A stretch of DNA of 64,000 nt from Pyrus communis (GCF_963583255.1 NC_084813.1:15203799-15267798); one strand, 5' to 3'. Positions 25,923 through 38,642 are shown, counted from the stretch's first letter. Translations and numbers: made by a program. The notes: generated by a model not told the origin, from the sequence alone.

Positions 25923-26464
25923 GATCACGTTGTTTTCGACGGATCTCGAGAACTCCTATGAATACTCGGTTGTCTGAGATGGTGATGGCAATAATGAATC
26001 CACACAGGCCTCCCTCTCTTGTGCCTCCGTCAACCCCACTGTCATCTATGTCTCTGTAGGGAGGTTCTTGCTTAATGATGCCATGTTCCCTGGGTCATGC
26101 AAGAACAACGCCAGTCTCTAGTAGCCTTTTGGATTGAATTGAATTTGGGCAACCTCCACAACTACCCAGCTGGCCTTGTGTTTCGAGAATGGCAGAGACA
26201 GAAAAGGAAGAAAAATAATAGAAAAGGGGGATTGATGGAATGGTAAGGCACATGTGAAGAAGAAACAAAAAAAAAAGAAGGTGTTGACTGCACCCTAAGA
26301 AAAAAAAATATATAAAGGGATTTGAATGGTGCACGACACCATTTGGTTAAAATAATATAAAGGTTTCTGTTGGTGCATGGCACCATGCTGCAGAAAAATA
26401 ATAAGGTTTGAATAAATGCTGACAAAAGAAAGAAAAATAATAAATAAAATGAGGTATGATACTT

Positions 26465-26690
26465 CTTGTTATTTATGTGAATTGGTGTCGGTTTAAAATC
26501 CTTTCACAAGTTCTATTTACTTTAAAGCAATTTATTTATCATGGACGGTTTTACCGCCTACTGCTTTAAGTTTTGATTTATGTGAATGGTGCTGAATTAA
26601 AGCCCTTATCACAAGCTGTATTTACTTAAATGCAATTTATTCATTATGGCTGGAATTACCACCTATTGCTTTAATTTATTTATTGTACTT
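26465..26690. repeat. Two tandem copies of a roughly 117-bp unit inside copia
   Basis: TTTATGTGAATTGGTGTCGG... and TTTATGTGAATGGTGCTGAA... head two adjacent copies, each followed by a GCAATTTAT and a TTACC(G/A)CCTA block. They lie in the internal region of the old copia element. Confidence 0.6.
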
Positions 26691-26984
26691 CTTTTTGTTA
26701 CGATGAGTACATACTGGACCTAAAGTTCCTTGATCAGATCAGAACCTCCAGTTTCTTGATCCTCATCATATAAAAATGATTGGACCTGAAGTTCCATCAT
26801 GCAAAAAGATCAGGCATGAAGTCCTTAGATCTTCAAGATCAGGACATGAAGTTCCTTGATGAGTACCTTAAGTTTGAAGAGCCAAAGTGCCTCAACTTAA
26901 TTGCAATAAAAGCCATAAGAGTCTCAGTTTACAGAATATTAAATAAGGACTAGAAGTTCCTTATGTCTATACTAAAAAATGGTT

Positions 26985-27380
26985 TAGCAGAAGCATTTAT
27001 TAAGTGGATGAAATAGATTACCCGCGTTCTGCTCATGAAAACAAAATTACCAGTTTTTACATGGGTATATGCTATTTTGCATGATGCATTATTAATTCGG
27101 GGTAGACATGTTGACAACCATCAATATTTCTCAGTATAACTTGTGTTTGGGCACAAGCCAAACATTCCACATTTACGAGTTTTTGGTTGTGTTATCTATG
27201 TGCCTATTGCACTGCCACAACATACTGAAATGAAGCATCATTGCGGATTAGGCATTGATGTTGAACATCATCTATCATTCAATATTTAGAATCCTTGACT
27301 GGGGATATGTTTACCGCATGGTTTGCAGATTGTCATCTTGATAAGACAATTTTCCAACCATTAGGGGGAGAAAATAACAT
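26985..27380 (+). pseudogene. Copia integrase-end remnant
   Basis: Broken frames read WAYAILHDALL-like, then LVFGHKPNIPHLRVFGCVIY, which matches the end of a copia integrase (the HLRVFGC block). Then come LEPLTG-like and CHLDKTIF-like blocks and a GGGGGAG-type run. Several stops interrupt it, and no reverse transcriptase is readable downstream. Confidence 0.7.
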
Positions 27381-29190
27381 CGTTCCAAAAGAACGATGAG
27401 AAAATATCATTCCAGAAGAATGATGAGAAAAGACCGTTCCAAAAGAACGAAAGGAATTTGTCTTATGTTGATTCACAAAGCAATCAATGTGAAAATGAAG
27501 TCAGAATAATTGAATGATGCAATGATGTGCCAATCAAATGCCAGATGCATTTAATAATGCAACAAAAGTGATAAAATCACATATACTTGTTGCAAATGTG
27601 CTTACAAGAATTAATGTCCTTGTTGGACAAAATATAGTGAGGCAGTAAATGATTTATCTGTTGCATGCCTGAAGCGTAGCAGACCCTCAGACTCAAAAGG
27701 TTCAGTTCTTTGAAAGAAAAAGAATATGACACTACTGAACTATTGCATTCCCGAAGTATAACTGTTACATGCCGAAAGCATGACAATCTCTGCATGGATA
27801 CACGTCCCAGAAAGGACAGTCCGCGAACATGAGAATGTTGATGTCTCATGCATGAAGCATGATAGACGTATAAGTTCCAATGACTCAACTCCCAGAAGTG
27901 GAGATTAAAATCCAATGTCTATAATGCTCAAGAGGAGGTTATGATCCGCATTCTCTAAATTACGACTATTCTGGAAGAGATAGTGTAATGCCCTTAAATA
28001 GGCAATGGATATCCAAAAGGAAATGAAAAGTTTTTATGCATGCGCATGCACATGAGAATAAGGGATCTCGAATTGATGATAACCAATTGTAATTTTGGTT
28101 TTTACAAGTAGCTACTAAATTCATCAATGAGCTGTGTTGATATTGAGTTCCGTTCTTTTTCCATCAACAAAAATTATTGACCAAGAAGGGAGAAAGGCAA
28201 TCTCATTACAATTGTGGAAGAACGTGTAAAAATGGACCTATATACTTGAATACAATACAAATAGCCAAAGGATGTTGAACCTAGAAGGTTACATATAGGC
28301 ATTTGTAATACCGTGAAATACACTCATATGATATGACACAAGGTTGTAAAGGAGTTCATATGAATGGAGAATTATATACAAAGGGTTATGAGTCGCTCAC
28401 ATCATATCTCCATAAGTAAATCCCTCAAGTATATATGGGAGCAAATTGCTCTGTATAAATTCTAAAGGAAAATGTGTCATAAAGTGTAGGAAATCCCTGA
28501 AGGATTCAAATTGCTTGAAAAAAGCCAAAAGGTAAAGCATAAAATATGTACTTAATACCAATGGATGATATAAATTGCCTTCGTGAGTACTTTCATTATG
28601 GTATTGTTGCAACATACTAAAATCTCTTGCAAGAGTTGATGATATTAAATTGGGACTCCTAAAGAGTCAAGAAAGATTATAAAGTGTTGAGAGAAATATT
28701 GTCTTGAACTGCAAAATCGAACAATATGCCAACACGAATCTTATCCATGATGTTTATGACATTAAAGAATCATATGGATTGAAGAGTATGAGTTGAATAC
28801 TCAAATGATTTAGATACTAGGAATGATCATTTATCTTCGCGAGGGTAAAGATAAATTGATATTTGGTCCAGAAATACCACATCTTAGTGAAATATATGCT
28901 TTATTGTATTTAGCACAATACACTGAATGAAATAAAGCTTATATATTAATATCTCCGAGAAATTACATACACATGAGTTAAAACAAACAAACAGGAGGGA
29001 ACCTTCACAAAGGTTGCTCATGTGAAGCCTCAATACTCGGAAGTACCCCAGAAGAGGGAGACACCATAGGTTGATTATTTGGAGTCTCAATACTTGGTGG
29101 AACTCTAGGCAGCTAAGACAATGGATGTCTTTCGAATAAAGACTCGAACCCCTAATTGTCATTTTGAGTCCGACCTTCAGATTCCATTAG

Positions 29191-29622
29191 CTAGTCGAGC
29201 TTTCTTTTCATGCTCGTAGAGTAATTATTTGCAACCATGTGTAACATTCTATTATCATGCTTGAGCCCTCTAATCTCTTGTTTAAGACTTGCCACCTCAG
29301 CCATTAATAATTCAACTTGGTGAGTTCGAGCAAGTAGGCGCTGACCCATATTAGATACAGAGCCCGCACATTGAACACTGAGAGCCAATGAGTCTTGAAC
29401 GACCACCTCATCAAACCGGTTTGAAAGGATTCTGTTATCCTTTGGAGTGAGAAGATTCCTGGCTACCACTATATCGGTTATGTTATTCTTCATCACAGAG
29501 TCCTCAACCATAAGAGGACCATAAGAAGATGAGAAGGACGGGCGCCATATGTTATCCTGACGCTGCTCGTCTGTATCACTCATGAGACTCAAATCTAAGC
29601 AAATGTTAGATGGGCAAGCCAT
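29191..29622 (-). CDS. Antisense coiled-coil ORF of the copia element
   Basis: This open frame of 143 codons starts MACPSNICLDLSLMSDTDEQ on the minus strand, opposite to the copia element that contains it, between the pol remnant and the 3' LTR. Residues about 100-143 (VELLMAEVASLKQEIRGLKH and onward) have the heptad pattern of a coiled coil. From memory, similar proteins beginning MACP are annotated as hypothetical in several rosid genomes, so the frame seems to be carried by a retroelement family. After its stop, minus-strand sequence to about 28990 continues with proline-rich blocks (VPPSIETPNNQPMVSPSSG) interrupted by stops, so this copy is truncated. Function unknown. Confidence 0.5.
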   Translation of the reverse strand: MACPSNICLDLSLMSDTDEQRQDNIWRPSFSSSYGPLMVEDSVMKNNITDIVVARNLLTPKDNRILSNRFDEVVVQDSLALSVQCAGSVSNMGQRLLARTHQVELLMAEVASLKQEIRGLKHDNRMLHMVANNYSTSMKRKLD

Positions 29623-31439
29623 TTTCAGAAATGATGAAGGAAGTCAGATAAAATCTCAGAAGTGCAAGAAAGGGAAATTTGTGCAGGCAACAATTTTCTG
29701 AGTGTTTCTGAACAAAATTGATATCTCTATAAAAAGAGAGGCAACACGGCCATTTATTCAAAAATCAAAGAGACACCGATTTTCGAATTTCAAAAGCTGG
29801 ATTTCCCTGCATGACGTCTGTCAACATTTCTCAGACACAATCTCAGCTCTTGGATATCACGTGCAACTTTATCAAAGATTTCTAATAAAGTTAAAAACGC
29901 GTGAATCTTACTGTTCTACTTACAACACAGTTGCTGACAAGAGTAAAGGCACAACACTACTACCTGCTATTGGGAAATCCCTATATATGTCAACCTCTGT
30001 CCTCCATGGCAAGGCAGTACTGAAAAATATCTAACTTTTCCTCATCTCCGAGAATGCATCTTTCACAAAGTATCTCGAAATACTCAGTTTTCTTCCTCTC
30101 CGAGAATACCTCTACAAACAAGTCACATCAGAGCAAGAGTATCTCATATAATGCAATCTCCCTATCCTTTCCTTTGCCCTTGTTCTTACCTGCCAAGACA
30201 CGGACAGAAAAAGCAATATGTCGGAACCTCCACTCAAACTTTAGCTGCCACCAAGAAGTGATGGCCCATGCAAATGCAAGGTTTGCATTTAACTCCTGCA
30301 TCAGTAAGCAACTACTACAAGAGAAGATGCGACACATGCATAGGGAAAAACTAGGGAACATATCACTTCTGCAAAGGGAACAAATAAGGTAAGTGAAAAT
30401 GATACATTGAAGCATGTGGAGACAAGCACAACAAACACATGTCAGTTCATCCCCGCCAAAGTCTAAGATCACTTGTCACATGAAGCTCCTCATGATCCAA
30501 TTTCATTCAAGATAAGCCTAGACGACCATTGAAGAAATCACAAGTCCGATTCAAGATCAAGTGTCCACCATCCTTGAATCAAATTCAGCTCTAGATAAAA
30601 TAGGTAAATTCAGACCTTTGGAGGAAGTCTAGCAGAAGACCCTCCAACCCTGTTCAAGAACAAGCCTGTGGAAAGTTAACAACAAGTAAAACACCTTATT
30701 CGGCAACTATCACTGCTAAGAGACTAAGGCAGTAGGATCAATGATCAGCCTAAAGAATTTGAAATCAGGGGGAGATACTCATCAAGGGGGAGCATTAAAA
30801 AATAGATCAAGATTTTAATGAGACAACTAATGTTGATATGTGGGCATCCAAGGGGGAGTGTTGAAATAATAGTAGGTAATGAATGCCCACATAGAAACTG
30901 AAGACATTGGGTAGATTTTCAATGCCCATAAAAATTAATCTTGACTTGGGAGATGAAGGAAGAACATATTGTCAAAGATGTGTGCTTGGAGTTGCTCTAT
31001 AAATAGAGCACTCCGTATGCTTTCAAGGTAGAGAGAAAAAGAGATAAGGGAAGAGAAAGAAAGAGAGGAAGAGGAGAGGAGAGAATAAATAGAGTTATCT
31101 TTGTACTCCTATTATTCCAAATTATAATGAAAGCACCGTTGCTGCCCGAGGACGTACTCCAGTCACACTGACTATAGAGGAACCTAGTAAATTTTGTGTC
31201 TTATTTTATTTATTTCACTGCACACACACCGTCGATTTTACAACAACTACAAGTATTGTAAGGGAATTCAAGTTCGAATTTATTGTGCTCGGTTGATGAA
31301 CGAAAGGTACAAAGAAAGATGGATAGAAATGATCATTGATGAATACAATAAACCATGGGTAGTGCACCGGCTTCCCAATACCAATTATGAAATTGTAGAA
31401 TGCAGAATCTAACGAGTCCTTAGAAAATAACAGTTTTGT

Positions 31440-31690
31440 TGGTACTGTGGCTGAAAAGGTCTAAATACTATACAATGTACACCATTATGAAAACCGTTTG
31501 TTTAAGTTTCATATGAAAATTTACAACTAGTATACAATTCAATGATATTCTTTTCATTTTTTAAGTGACTTAACTCTTACCATAGATAATGAGTTCGATA
31601 CCGAGTTATATTATTGGCTCATTGTCTCTTACAATATCGTTGTATAAAAAGGTTTCTTAAAATATTATTGTATATGCATGTTGTGGTACA
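31440..31690. other. Intergenic DNA, no gene seen
   Basis: AT-rich, with no recognisable coding region. It separates the copia flank from the MITE at 31691. Confidence 0.5.
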
Positions 31691-31942
31691 TAGGAATGGA
31701 TTTGGATCCTCACCGGATCCCCTCCCTGGGGATCCTAGAGATCAACGAATACAGACCGTTGATCAAAAATCGTATGGCCACAATTTTTTCCTTTTTTATA
31801 TTTTTCATGCAAAACGATGGTGCTTTACTTTTAAAAATATAAAAAACATTTAATTAGGACAACACGATTTTTTATCAACGATCCGTATTTGTTAATCCCT
31901 GGAATCCCCAAACAAGGGATCCAGTGAGGATTCGAATCCCAT
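31691..31942. mobile_element. Inverted-repeat MITE, about 250 bp
   Basis: The left arm (GGATTTGGATCCTCACCGGA, then GACCGTTGATCAAAAATCGT) pairs with the right arm read in reverse (GGATTCGAATCCTCACTGGA, then GATCCGTT/GATAAAAAATCGT). No TSD was fixed. Confidence 0.65.
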
Positions 31943-32384
31943 AAATGAACGAAGAATGATTTCAAATTAGGGTTTCATTCGTTTTGCTTGTAGCTTTGGA
32001 GAGTGGGAAACAATCAAGCAAAGTTAAAAGCACATTGGTTAGTGTTTCATATGGGGAAGTCGACGTATGGAGAATGGAGTACCTCAAACAAGTTGGAATA
32101 AATAACTAAATTATGTGTGACGTCAACAAATAAACTAATTAAGTTATGTCCAAAACTACAATTGGAGGTGATTTTATATGCAATTCTATGGTATATTTGA
32201 TCTTTGAAAAATAGCTGGATACAGTCGCTCTTCTAAACCGCGTACGGGAAATATTATCCTTATTAAACTCATCACTCCAAAGTAATCAAATAATTAAGCA
32301 AATGAGCAAATCAACCCTCTCAAAATTGAGGGAGAAATTCAATGTGATGTACCATTCAATACTTATGAAGTTGTACCTTTTTTT

Positions 32385-33080
32385 AAAGTATTTTTCAACC
32401 TTTGTTTAGGTCTTCCTTTAACCCTTTTGTTCTAAGCCTTCACCTCATATTTGCATCTTCTAATCGAAGCATTTGTAGGTCTTTAGTTCACATGTCCAAA
32501 CCACCTTAAGCGATTTTCTCACATCTTATCTTTTACGCGGATATTCTCGTTCTTAATCTTATCCTTCTTATGTGCACACAACAGCCAACAAAGCATTCTT
32601 ATCTCTGCTACACTCATTTTTTCACATGTTGATTTTTGATTGCCTAACATTTTGTGTCATAAAGCATTGTTGGCCTTATTGCCGTTCTATTAAATTGTTA
32701 GTTGAGCTTTAGTGGCATACGGCGATCGCACAACACGCCCGATACACTTTTCCACTTCATCCATACATTTTGTATTTTATGGTTGAGATCTCCATCTAAT
32801 TCTTCGTTCTTTTGCAAGATAGATTCAAGATAACGGAAGTGTTGATCCAAGATAACAAAAGCGTTCACTCTTGGATACTTCTTGATCTCCAATCCCTACT
32901 CCGATCTCATTTGGAACCCCATTCTCATTGAACTTGCACTCCATGTATTTTGTCTTTGACCTACTTAAGCGAAGACTTTTAGATTCCAACACTTCCATAA
33001 AAAAATTAAGCTTCACATTTACTCTAGGAAAATAACAAAACTCTGAAATTTCTTGGAAGTAAAATTCCATGACCAATTTT
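32385..33080 (-). mobile_element. RTE-type LINE fragment, reverse-transcriptase 3' end
   Basis: On the minus strand, broken frames read VLESKSLRLSRSKTKYMECK, a GVGIGDQEV block, RFCYLGS and YLESILQKNEELDGDLNHKI, then MKWKSVSGVLCDRRMPLKL. These are hallmark C-terminal blocks of plant RTE LINE polymerases. Frameshifts and a small internal duplication break it. Confidence 0.85.
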
Positions 33081-33317
33081 CTCTTGGTTTATTTCACAAG
33101 CATTCAGTCCCCCAAAAGGTTAATCGAAGCGTACTGCAAATAAAATAAATAAATAAATAAAACCCACCTTTAACAGATGTTTACATAAACGAATTGTGAG
33201 TAATCAAACCCAAACCCGTTAAACTCAACTTATTGCCAACACTGAGTAAATTACGTATATGATGGCGCAACTATGTTAAGCACTAATGCAGATAAAACCA
33301 CCTTTCGTAACCTCATT

Positions 33318-33358
33318 GACAATAACACCAAATCTTATTTCACTAAATGAGGTTGGAT
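33318..33358 (-). mobile_element. RTE LINE 3' tip
   Basis: Reverse complement of the CCAACCTCATTTAGTG...TAAG..TTTGGTG tail also seen at about 40375-40410. A very short 5'-truncated copy. Confidence 0.5.
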
Positions 33359-33359
33359 A

Positions 33360-34656
33360 TATGAATTCTAAAATAACACTATGTGACCAATAAATGTAAT
33401 TAAACTCAATCGGTAATCAGTTGTGATTTGGAGAGAAATCACTCTGAAACAAGAATTAGTTATTTTAAAACCGGATATAGAATTGATGGATAATGGATTA
33501 GGTAACTGGTAAAAGAATTAAATTCTCCAATAGCAATTGTCACCCTTGGGCTAGGCCCCAAGTTATTATTATTATTATTTATATGGAAATCAAATAATGC
33601 ATTACCGTCCAACAGAACAAATACCAATCGAGTTTAACTACAAATAAACAAACAAGTATTGAATTATTACAATGATACATTTTCAACTCCTCTGCTAAAA
33701 TTAACTATGCCTGTTCAGCATGGTATACTATACAACTTTTACGAGTAATGCCAGGAAAACCATTTATTTAAGGAAATTTTAACGAAACACTTTCAACTCT
33801 GTTTATTTTTAACGAAAAACACATTTTTACCTTTTTCTTGGTACTATTCACTACACATTTATTTGTCATTTTTCATAAAAACTAAAGTTTTTTTTTTCGT
33901 TAGTTTTCCTTTTATTTAAATCATAGACATGGTTGTACATGATTAGATTATTACTTAACTGTTGATTAACGTGTTTATTTCCTATTAGTAACTCATCACA
34001 TGTTTTACAAATTTAGTCGGAAAAGGAAGCCATAAATGATATCATGAGGGTCCTCAAACCAAATTGAGAGAGAACTGATTGAAAGACTAAACCTAAGAGG
34101 AGGAGAGGGAAGGATTTGTATCAAGACCAAATAAATTTAAAAAAATGGAGTTTTAACATAAAGCTCGCAGTACTGTTTACTTTAACGAAAAATCACATTT
34201 TTACACTAAAAAGTCAAACATGGTACTATTCACTTTATCATTTATTTTGTCCTTATTATTTAAACTCAAAGTTATGAAACCTTTTTTATTAGTTTTTCTT
34301 TTAAAAAATAAAAGACCCTAACCGACAGAATAAACGAATCATAAGTATCTCAAACATTAATAAACTCCTTAAACAAGAAGCATAAAAAGGAAATTCTCTC
34401 ACTATATCTTTGCCTCTTTCTTACATAAAAGGATAGTAGGCATGCATCTCACATTTGTCCAAACGTAGCTCCATATTTGATCAAAAAGAAAAAAAGTAGC
34501 TCCAAGTCTCACACTTCATATTTCTATCACACACCCAGCCAAATCCCTCCTTTCACATTTGACACCCGAAACCTCAAAACTAAACCCAGCAAAGCAAATT
34601 ATACAAACCCAGCAAGCCAAAAGCAGAAAAGCGGAGAAGAGTATCAGAGATTCAGA
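33360..34656. other. Intergenic DNA and PME1-like 5' flank
   Basis: AT-rich, with an (ATT)n run near 33565. Two similar blocks at about 33770-33910 and 34140-34300 (TTTAACGAAAAACACATTTT) suggest a duplicated short element. No gene. No clear TATA box for the downstream PME was found. Confidence 0.5.
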
Positions 34657-37600
34657 ATGCACTCCATTAAGTCCTTCAAGGGCTACGGCAAAGTCGACGT
34701 GCTCGAAGAGCAGGCGTTCAAGCGCAAGAACCGGAAGCGTCTCATCATCCTCTCATTCTCCACGGTTGTTCTGCTGGCGGTGATCATCAGCGCTGTCGCG
34801 GGAGTATTGATACACAAGCGGAACAACAACTCGTCTTCTACACCCAACTCGACCCCCGGCACCGAATTGACTCCGGCGGCGTCGCTGAAGGCTGTTTGTG
34901 ACGTGACCCAGTACCCGACTTCGTGTTTCTCTAGTATATCGGCACTCGAGACCTCGAACACCACCGACCCAGAAGTGATTTTCAAGCTCTCTCTGCAGGT
35001 CGCCATTCACGCCGCCGCGAAGCTCCCCGGGCTGCCGGCGAAAATCGGCCGGAACATCGTCAACGACACCCGCCTGGAGAAAGTTCTGGCCGTCTGCGAG
35101 GGCCTGTTTGAGGACGTGGTCGACCGGCTCAATGACTCGCTGACCTCCATGGATGTGAATCAGGGCGAGAAGCTTCTGTCCGCCGCCAAAATCAACGACA
35201 TCAAGACGTGGCTGAGCACCACATTGACAGATCAGGAGACTTGTTTGGACTCTCTGATGGATCTCAATTCGACCCTCGTTCAGGAATTCAAGGCGGCGAT
35301 GCAGAATTCAACCGAATTTTCGAGCAATAGTTTGGCGATTGTGGCGAAAATTTTGAGTCTGCTTACGAATTTGAACGTTCCGGTTCACCGGAGGCTGCTC
35401 GGGGTCGGAGGATCCGAGATGGGTTTTCCCAGTTGGGTTAGTCCGGGGGATAGGAGGCTGCTGCAGGACCGCAATGCGACGGTGGCGCAGATAGTGGTGG
35501 CGAAGGACGGGACCGGAGATTTTAAGACGATTCAGGAGGCGGTGGATTCGGTGCTGAAGAAGAGCGAGAACAGGATTGTGATTCATGTAAAGCAAGGGGT
35601 TTATTATGAGAATGTGTTGATGGATAAGAGCAAGTGGAATGTGATGATGTTCGGAGATGGGAAGACGAAGACGGTTGTTTCCGGCAACTTGAGCTTTGCG
35701 GACGGCACCCCCACCTTCAACACCGCCACATTTGGTAGTAATTCTTAAACCACCACCACTTCAGTTTACTTAATCATGTGTTAATTAGTTTCCTATTTTG
35801 TCTTCTGTCATTGTTTTGGTTTGATTAATTTCATTCTTGTCTTGAGATTGAACAATCAGTGTTAGGATTTAGGAGAAACACCTAGTGAGATAGATGATGT
35901 ATTTGTTGTGTGATACTATATCCGAAACACTAGGCGCAAATGTGGGTTAGCTCAATTGATCAAGGGCCTCCGGCCGCATATAGAAACGCTAGGTTAATAG
36001 GCTGTCCTCCAAGCATCAAGGTATTCTAACATGGCTAGCTTAAGTGAAGGAAATTCCAGTATTCTAATGGAAAGGATTCGCTGTCATCGTGATTTCTTGG
36101 ATCTCTACACATGGTCTTGTTCCAGAAGACCACAGTGGCGGTGAATCCGTTCTAAGAAGTCCTTCTCCCCCATGTGAGGAATGGGAAACGTGAAACGTTG
36201 AGGTTGGAGCTAGGAAGGAGACCATACACATTGAGACCATGTTGCCTTTCTATTTGATGACATTGATAATGATAGGGCTAAATTAGGATCCGGTCACTTG
36301 GTTTATACATCTTCATGTTAACTATGATGTCTAGTGCTACTCCTTCAACAGTTGATATTGTTTTGTTCTTTTTAACATATTTTTAGGCTTATTTTTAGCT
36401 ACACTCCGTAGAACTCAATTTCGATCTCACTTTGCCCCCTACAACTCAAAAGTTGCCACTTTGCTTCCTAAAACTCGATTTTGATCTCACTTTGCCCCTC
36501 TGAAACTCAAAAGTAGCCATTATGTGCTCCTTGAAACTTGATTTCGGTCTCACTTTGCCCGCTAAAACTCAAAAGTGGCTACTTTATTCTCTGAAACTCA
36601 ATATTGACTCAACTTACATTTATTCCTACGTATTTTGCTAAATAACTCAAAAGTGGCAAGTTTTGAGTTTCAGGAAGCAAAGTGGGATCAAAATCAAGTT
36701 CCGGTGAGTAAAGTGGGAACTTTTGAGTTTCAGGGGGTAAAGTGGGATAAAAATCGAGTTTCATGGATTAAGGTGGCGACTTTTGAGTTTCTAGGAGCAA
36801 AATAAGATTGAAATCGATTCCATCTAGTGTATAGCTAAAAATAAGCCAATTTTTTTTCATGAAAAGTTCAAAGCTTGGATTAAATACCATTAAATTGGAC
36901 TGGATATCTATCTTGGTGATGCGGGAGGACGGTCGATGCCCACCACCATGTGCTTGTCTGGTTTATGATTAAAGATATTGCTACTTGTTCATGTGGTGAG
37001 CCCATTTGTTGCATATTTAATTTGCTTTGCAAGTTAGCAACTTTGCGCAGGCCGAAATGCAAGTGTTGCCTCTCTGTCCTGCATGACATCACGTGGTGGA
37101 TCAGCTGACTTTTTCTCGTTGATTGCCTGGAATTATGTTGTGTTGATGAACATTTGTGCATGTCATGCAATTTGTTAGCTCCTTCTGTTCTAGAAAATTA
37201 GGAATTTTGGTTAATTTAACCGTTGAACATGCAGAATGCGTTGAAGAGTTCAAGGGTGTTTAGCGGATGGATCCCAGCCACTTAAGGGCAATGCATACTA
37301 TATATTGCTGTCTAGCAGCAGGACCCTAAACTCTAAAACGTTAAACAATTGTTTGCGTTGGCCTGCACCAGAGATAAGAAAACACAACTCCCCATTGGTT
37401 TTTGTGCAAGTATGCATTTTAAGATTATAGAAAGTACCCCTAAATTTTGTCAAGCAATTAGGATGATTGTTTGTGTTCTTGCATTCACATTCTCTCAGAA
37501 AATGTGTTGGGATTTCATGTTTTCAGACTGAGAGACGTGATAGAGAATTCATGTTTTGATTCAAACTGTTTTGTGTTTTAGCTTTCTGGCGTGCATGTAA

Positions 37601-38330
37601 ACTCACTTTGTTTGGATTCTTACTGTGATTACATTTTGGATTGCTAGCTGTCGCGGGAAAAGGCTTCATTGTGAAAGATATGGGATTCATCAACACTGCA
37701 GGAGCAATAAAGCACTAGGCAGTGGCATTCCGCTCTGGTTCGGACCTCTCTGTGTACTACAGATGCTCGTTTGATGCCTTCCAGGACACCCTCTATGCGC
37801 ATTCCAACCGACAATTCTATCGGGAATGTGACATCACCGGCACCATAGACTTCATTTTCGGCAATGCAGCTGTAGATTTCCAGGACTGCAACATCCAGCC
37901 CAGGCAACCTATGGAAAACCAATTCAACACCATCACAGCTCAAGGCAAAAAGGACCCGAATCAGAACACCGGCATTTCAATCCAAAATTGCAGATTCTCT
38001 GCGCTAGACAGTAATCTCACTGCTCAAACATATCTGGGCAGGCCTTGGAAGGATTACTCCACCACAGTCATCTTGCAGTCTGAGATTGGATCATTCTTGA
38101 ACCCTTCGGGCTGGAAAGAATGGGTTACAAATGTTGACCCACCCAACACCATATTCTATGCAGAGTACCAAAACAGTGGCCCTGGATCAGGTGTAGATCA
38201 AAGGGTTAAGTGGGCGGGTTACAAGCCTACTCTTACCGATAACGAGGTGGTCAAGTTCACAGTAACGTCATTGATCCAAGGCGATGAGTGGTTACCGTCG
38301 ACTGATGTAACATTTCAGTCTTCCTTGTGA
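34657..38330 (+). pseudogene. PME1: PME1-like pectin methylesterase with nonsense codon
   Basis: Type-I pectinesterase reading frame of 586 codons in two exons, 34657-35734 and 37648-38330. Residues 29-52 are a signal-anchor. PMEI domain Cys81 and Cys90 are visible. Two RRLL processing motifs lie at 245-248 and 266-269. The catalytic domain follows with GVYYE, QDTLY, DFIFG and LGRPW. The codon that should encode the active-site Gln of the QAVAFR block is TAG (37716-37718, codon 383), so translation would stop at residue 382 and lose most of the catalytic domain. Everything else is in frame, which points to a recent C-to-T change, an allele or a sequencing error. From memory it is closest to Arabidopsis PME1 (MDSVNSFKGYGKVD-type N-terminus). 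An in-frame ATG at 34477 would add 60 low-complexity residues; I prefer 34657. Confidence 0.9.
36386..36847. mobile_element. Foldback element in the PME1-like intron
   Basis: The termini are GGCTTATTTTTAGCT and its exact inverse AGCTAAAAATAAGCC. Each arm carries about three to four copies of a roughly 60-bp unit (GAAACTCAAAAGTGGC / TTTGCCCC / TCGATTTTGATCTCAC). The units are direct in the left arm and reverse complement in the right arm, with a spacer of about 50 bp at 36600-36645. Confidence 0.8.
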
Positions 38331-38599
38331 TCCAAAAAATCGAGAGTTGTTAAAAATTCAAGCGTTGAGAAATTAATCTCTTGAAGAATATGTTTGGTAT
38401 AATTTACTGTTCCTTTTTCTATCATTACAGTTGATAGCCACACATCTGTTACACTTTTTGTATGCCCCCTTGCTTTCTTATCATTCTTTGCCATTCTCCC
38501 CTGGAAAGTCATGTAGTTACATTCTTTTTTTGGTACACTTGAAAATATATGAAAAATTCTGATCAAGATTTCAAGATTTAGTTGCAAATAGTGTTGAAG

Positions 38600-38603
<4 letters not shown>

Positions 38604-38636
<33 letters not shown>
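38604..38636. repeat. (CT)n microsatellite
   Basis: About 16 uninterrupted CT units, 270 bp past the PME1-like stop. Likely polymorphic in length. Confidence 0.9.

Positions 38637-38642
<6 letters not shown>

Larger units (their letters stand above)
23134..31245 (+). mobile_element. Old Ty1/copia retrotransposon with nested solo LTR
   Basis: 5-bp TSD ACTAC at 23129-23133 and 31246-31250. The 5' LTR is 23134-23504 and the 3' LTR 30859-31245. Both start TGTTGAAA and end TTTTACAACA. They differ by several substitutions and by a GA-rich length change. CGTTATCAGCACGAG follows the 5' LTR as a primer-binding-like site, and AAGGGGGAG precedes the 3' LTR. A solo LTR is inserted at 23771-25922. Confidence 0.92.

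Noticed and set aside
34753..35595. Minus-strand open frames opposite PME1-like exon 1
   Set aside because: Shadows caused by the GC-rich PME coding sequence; no domain.
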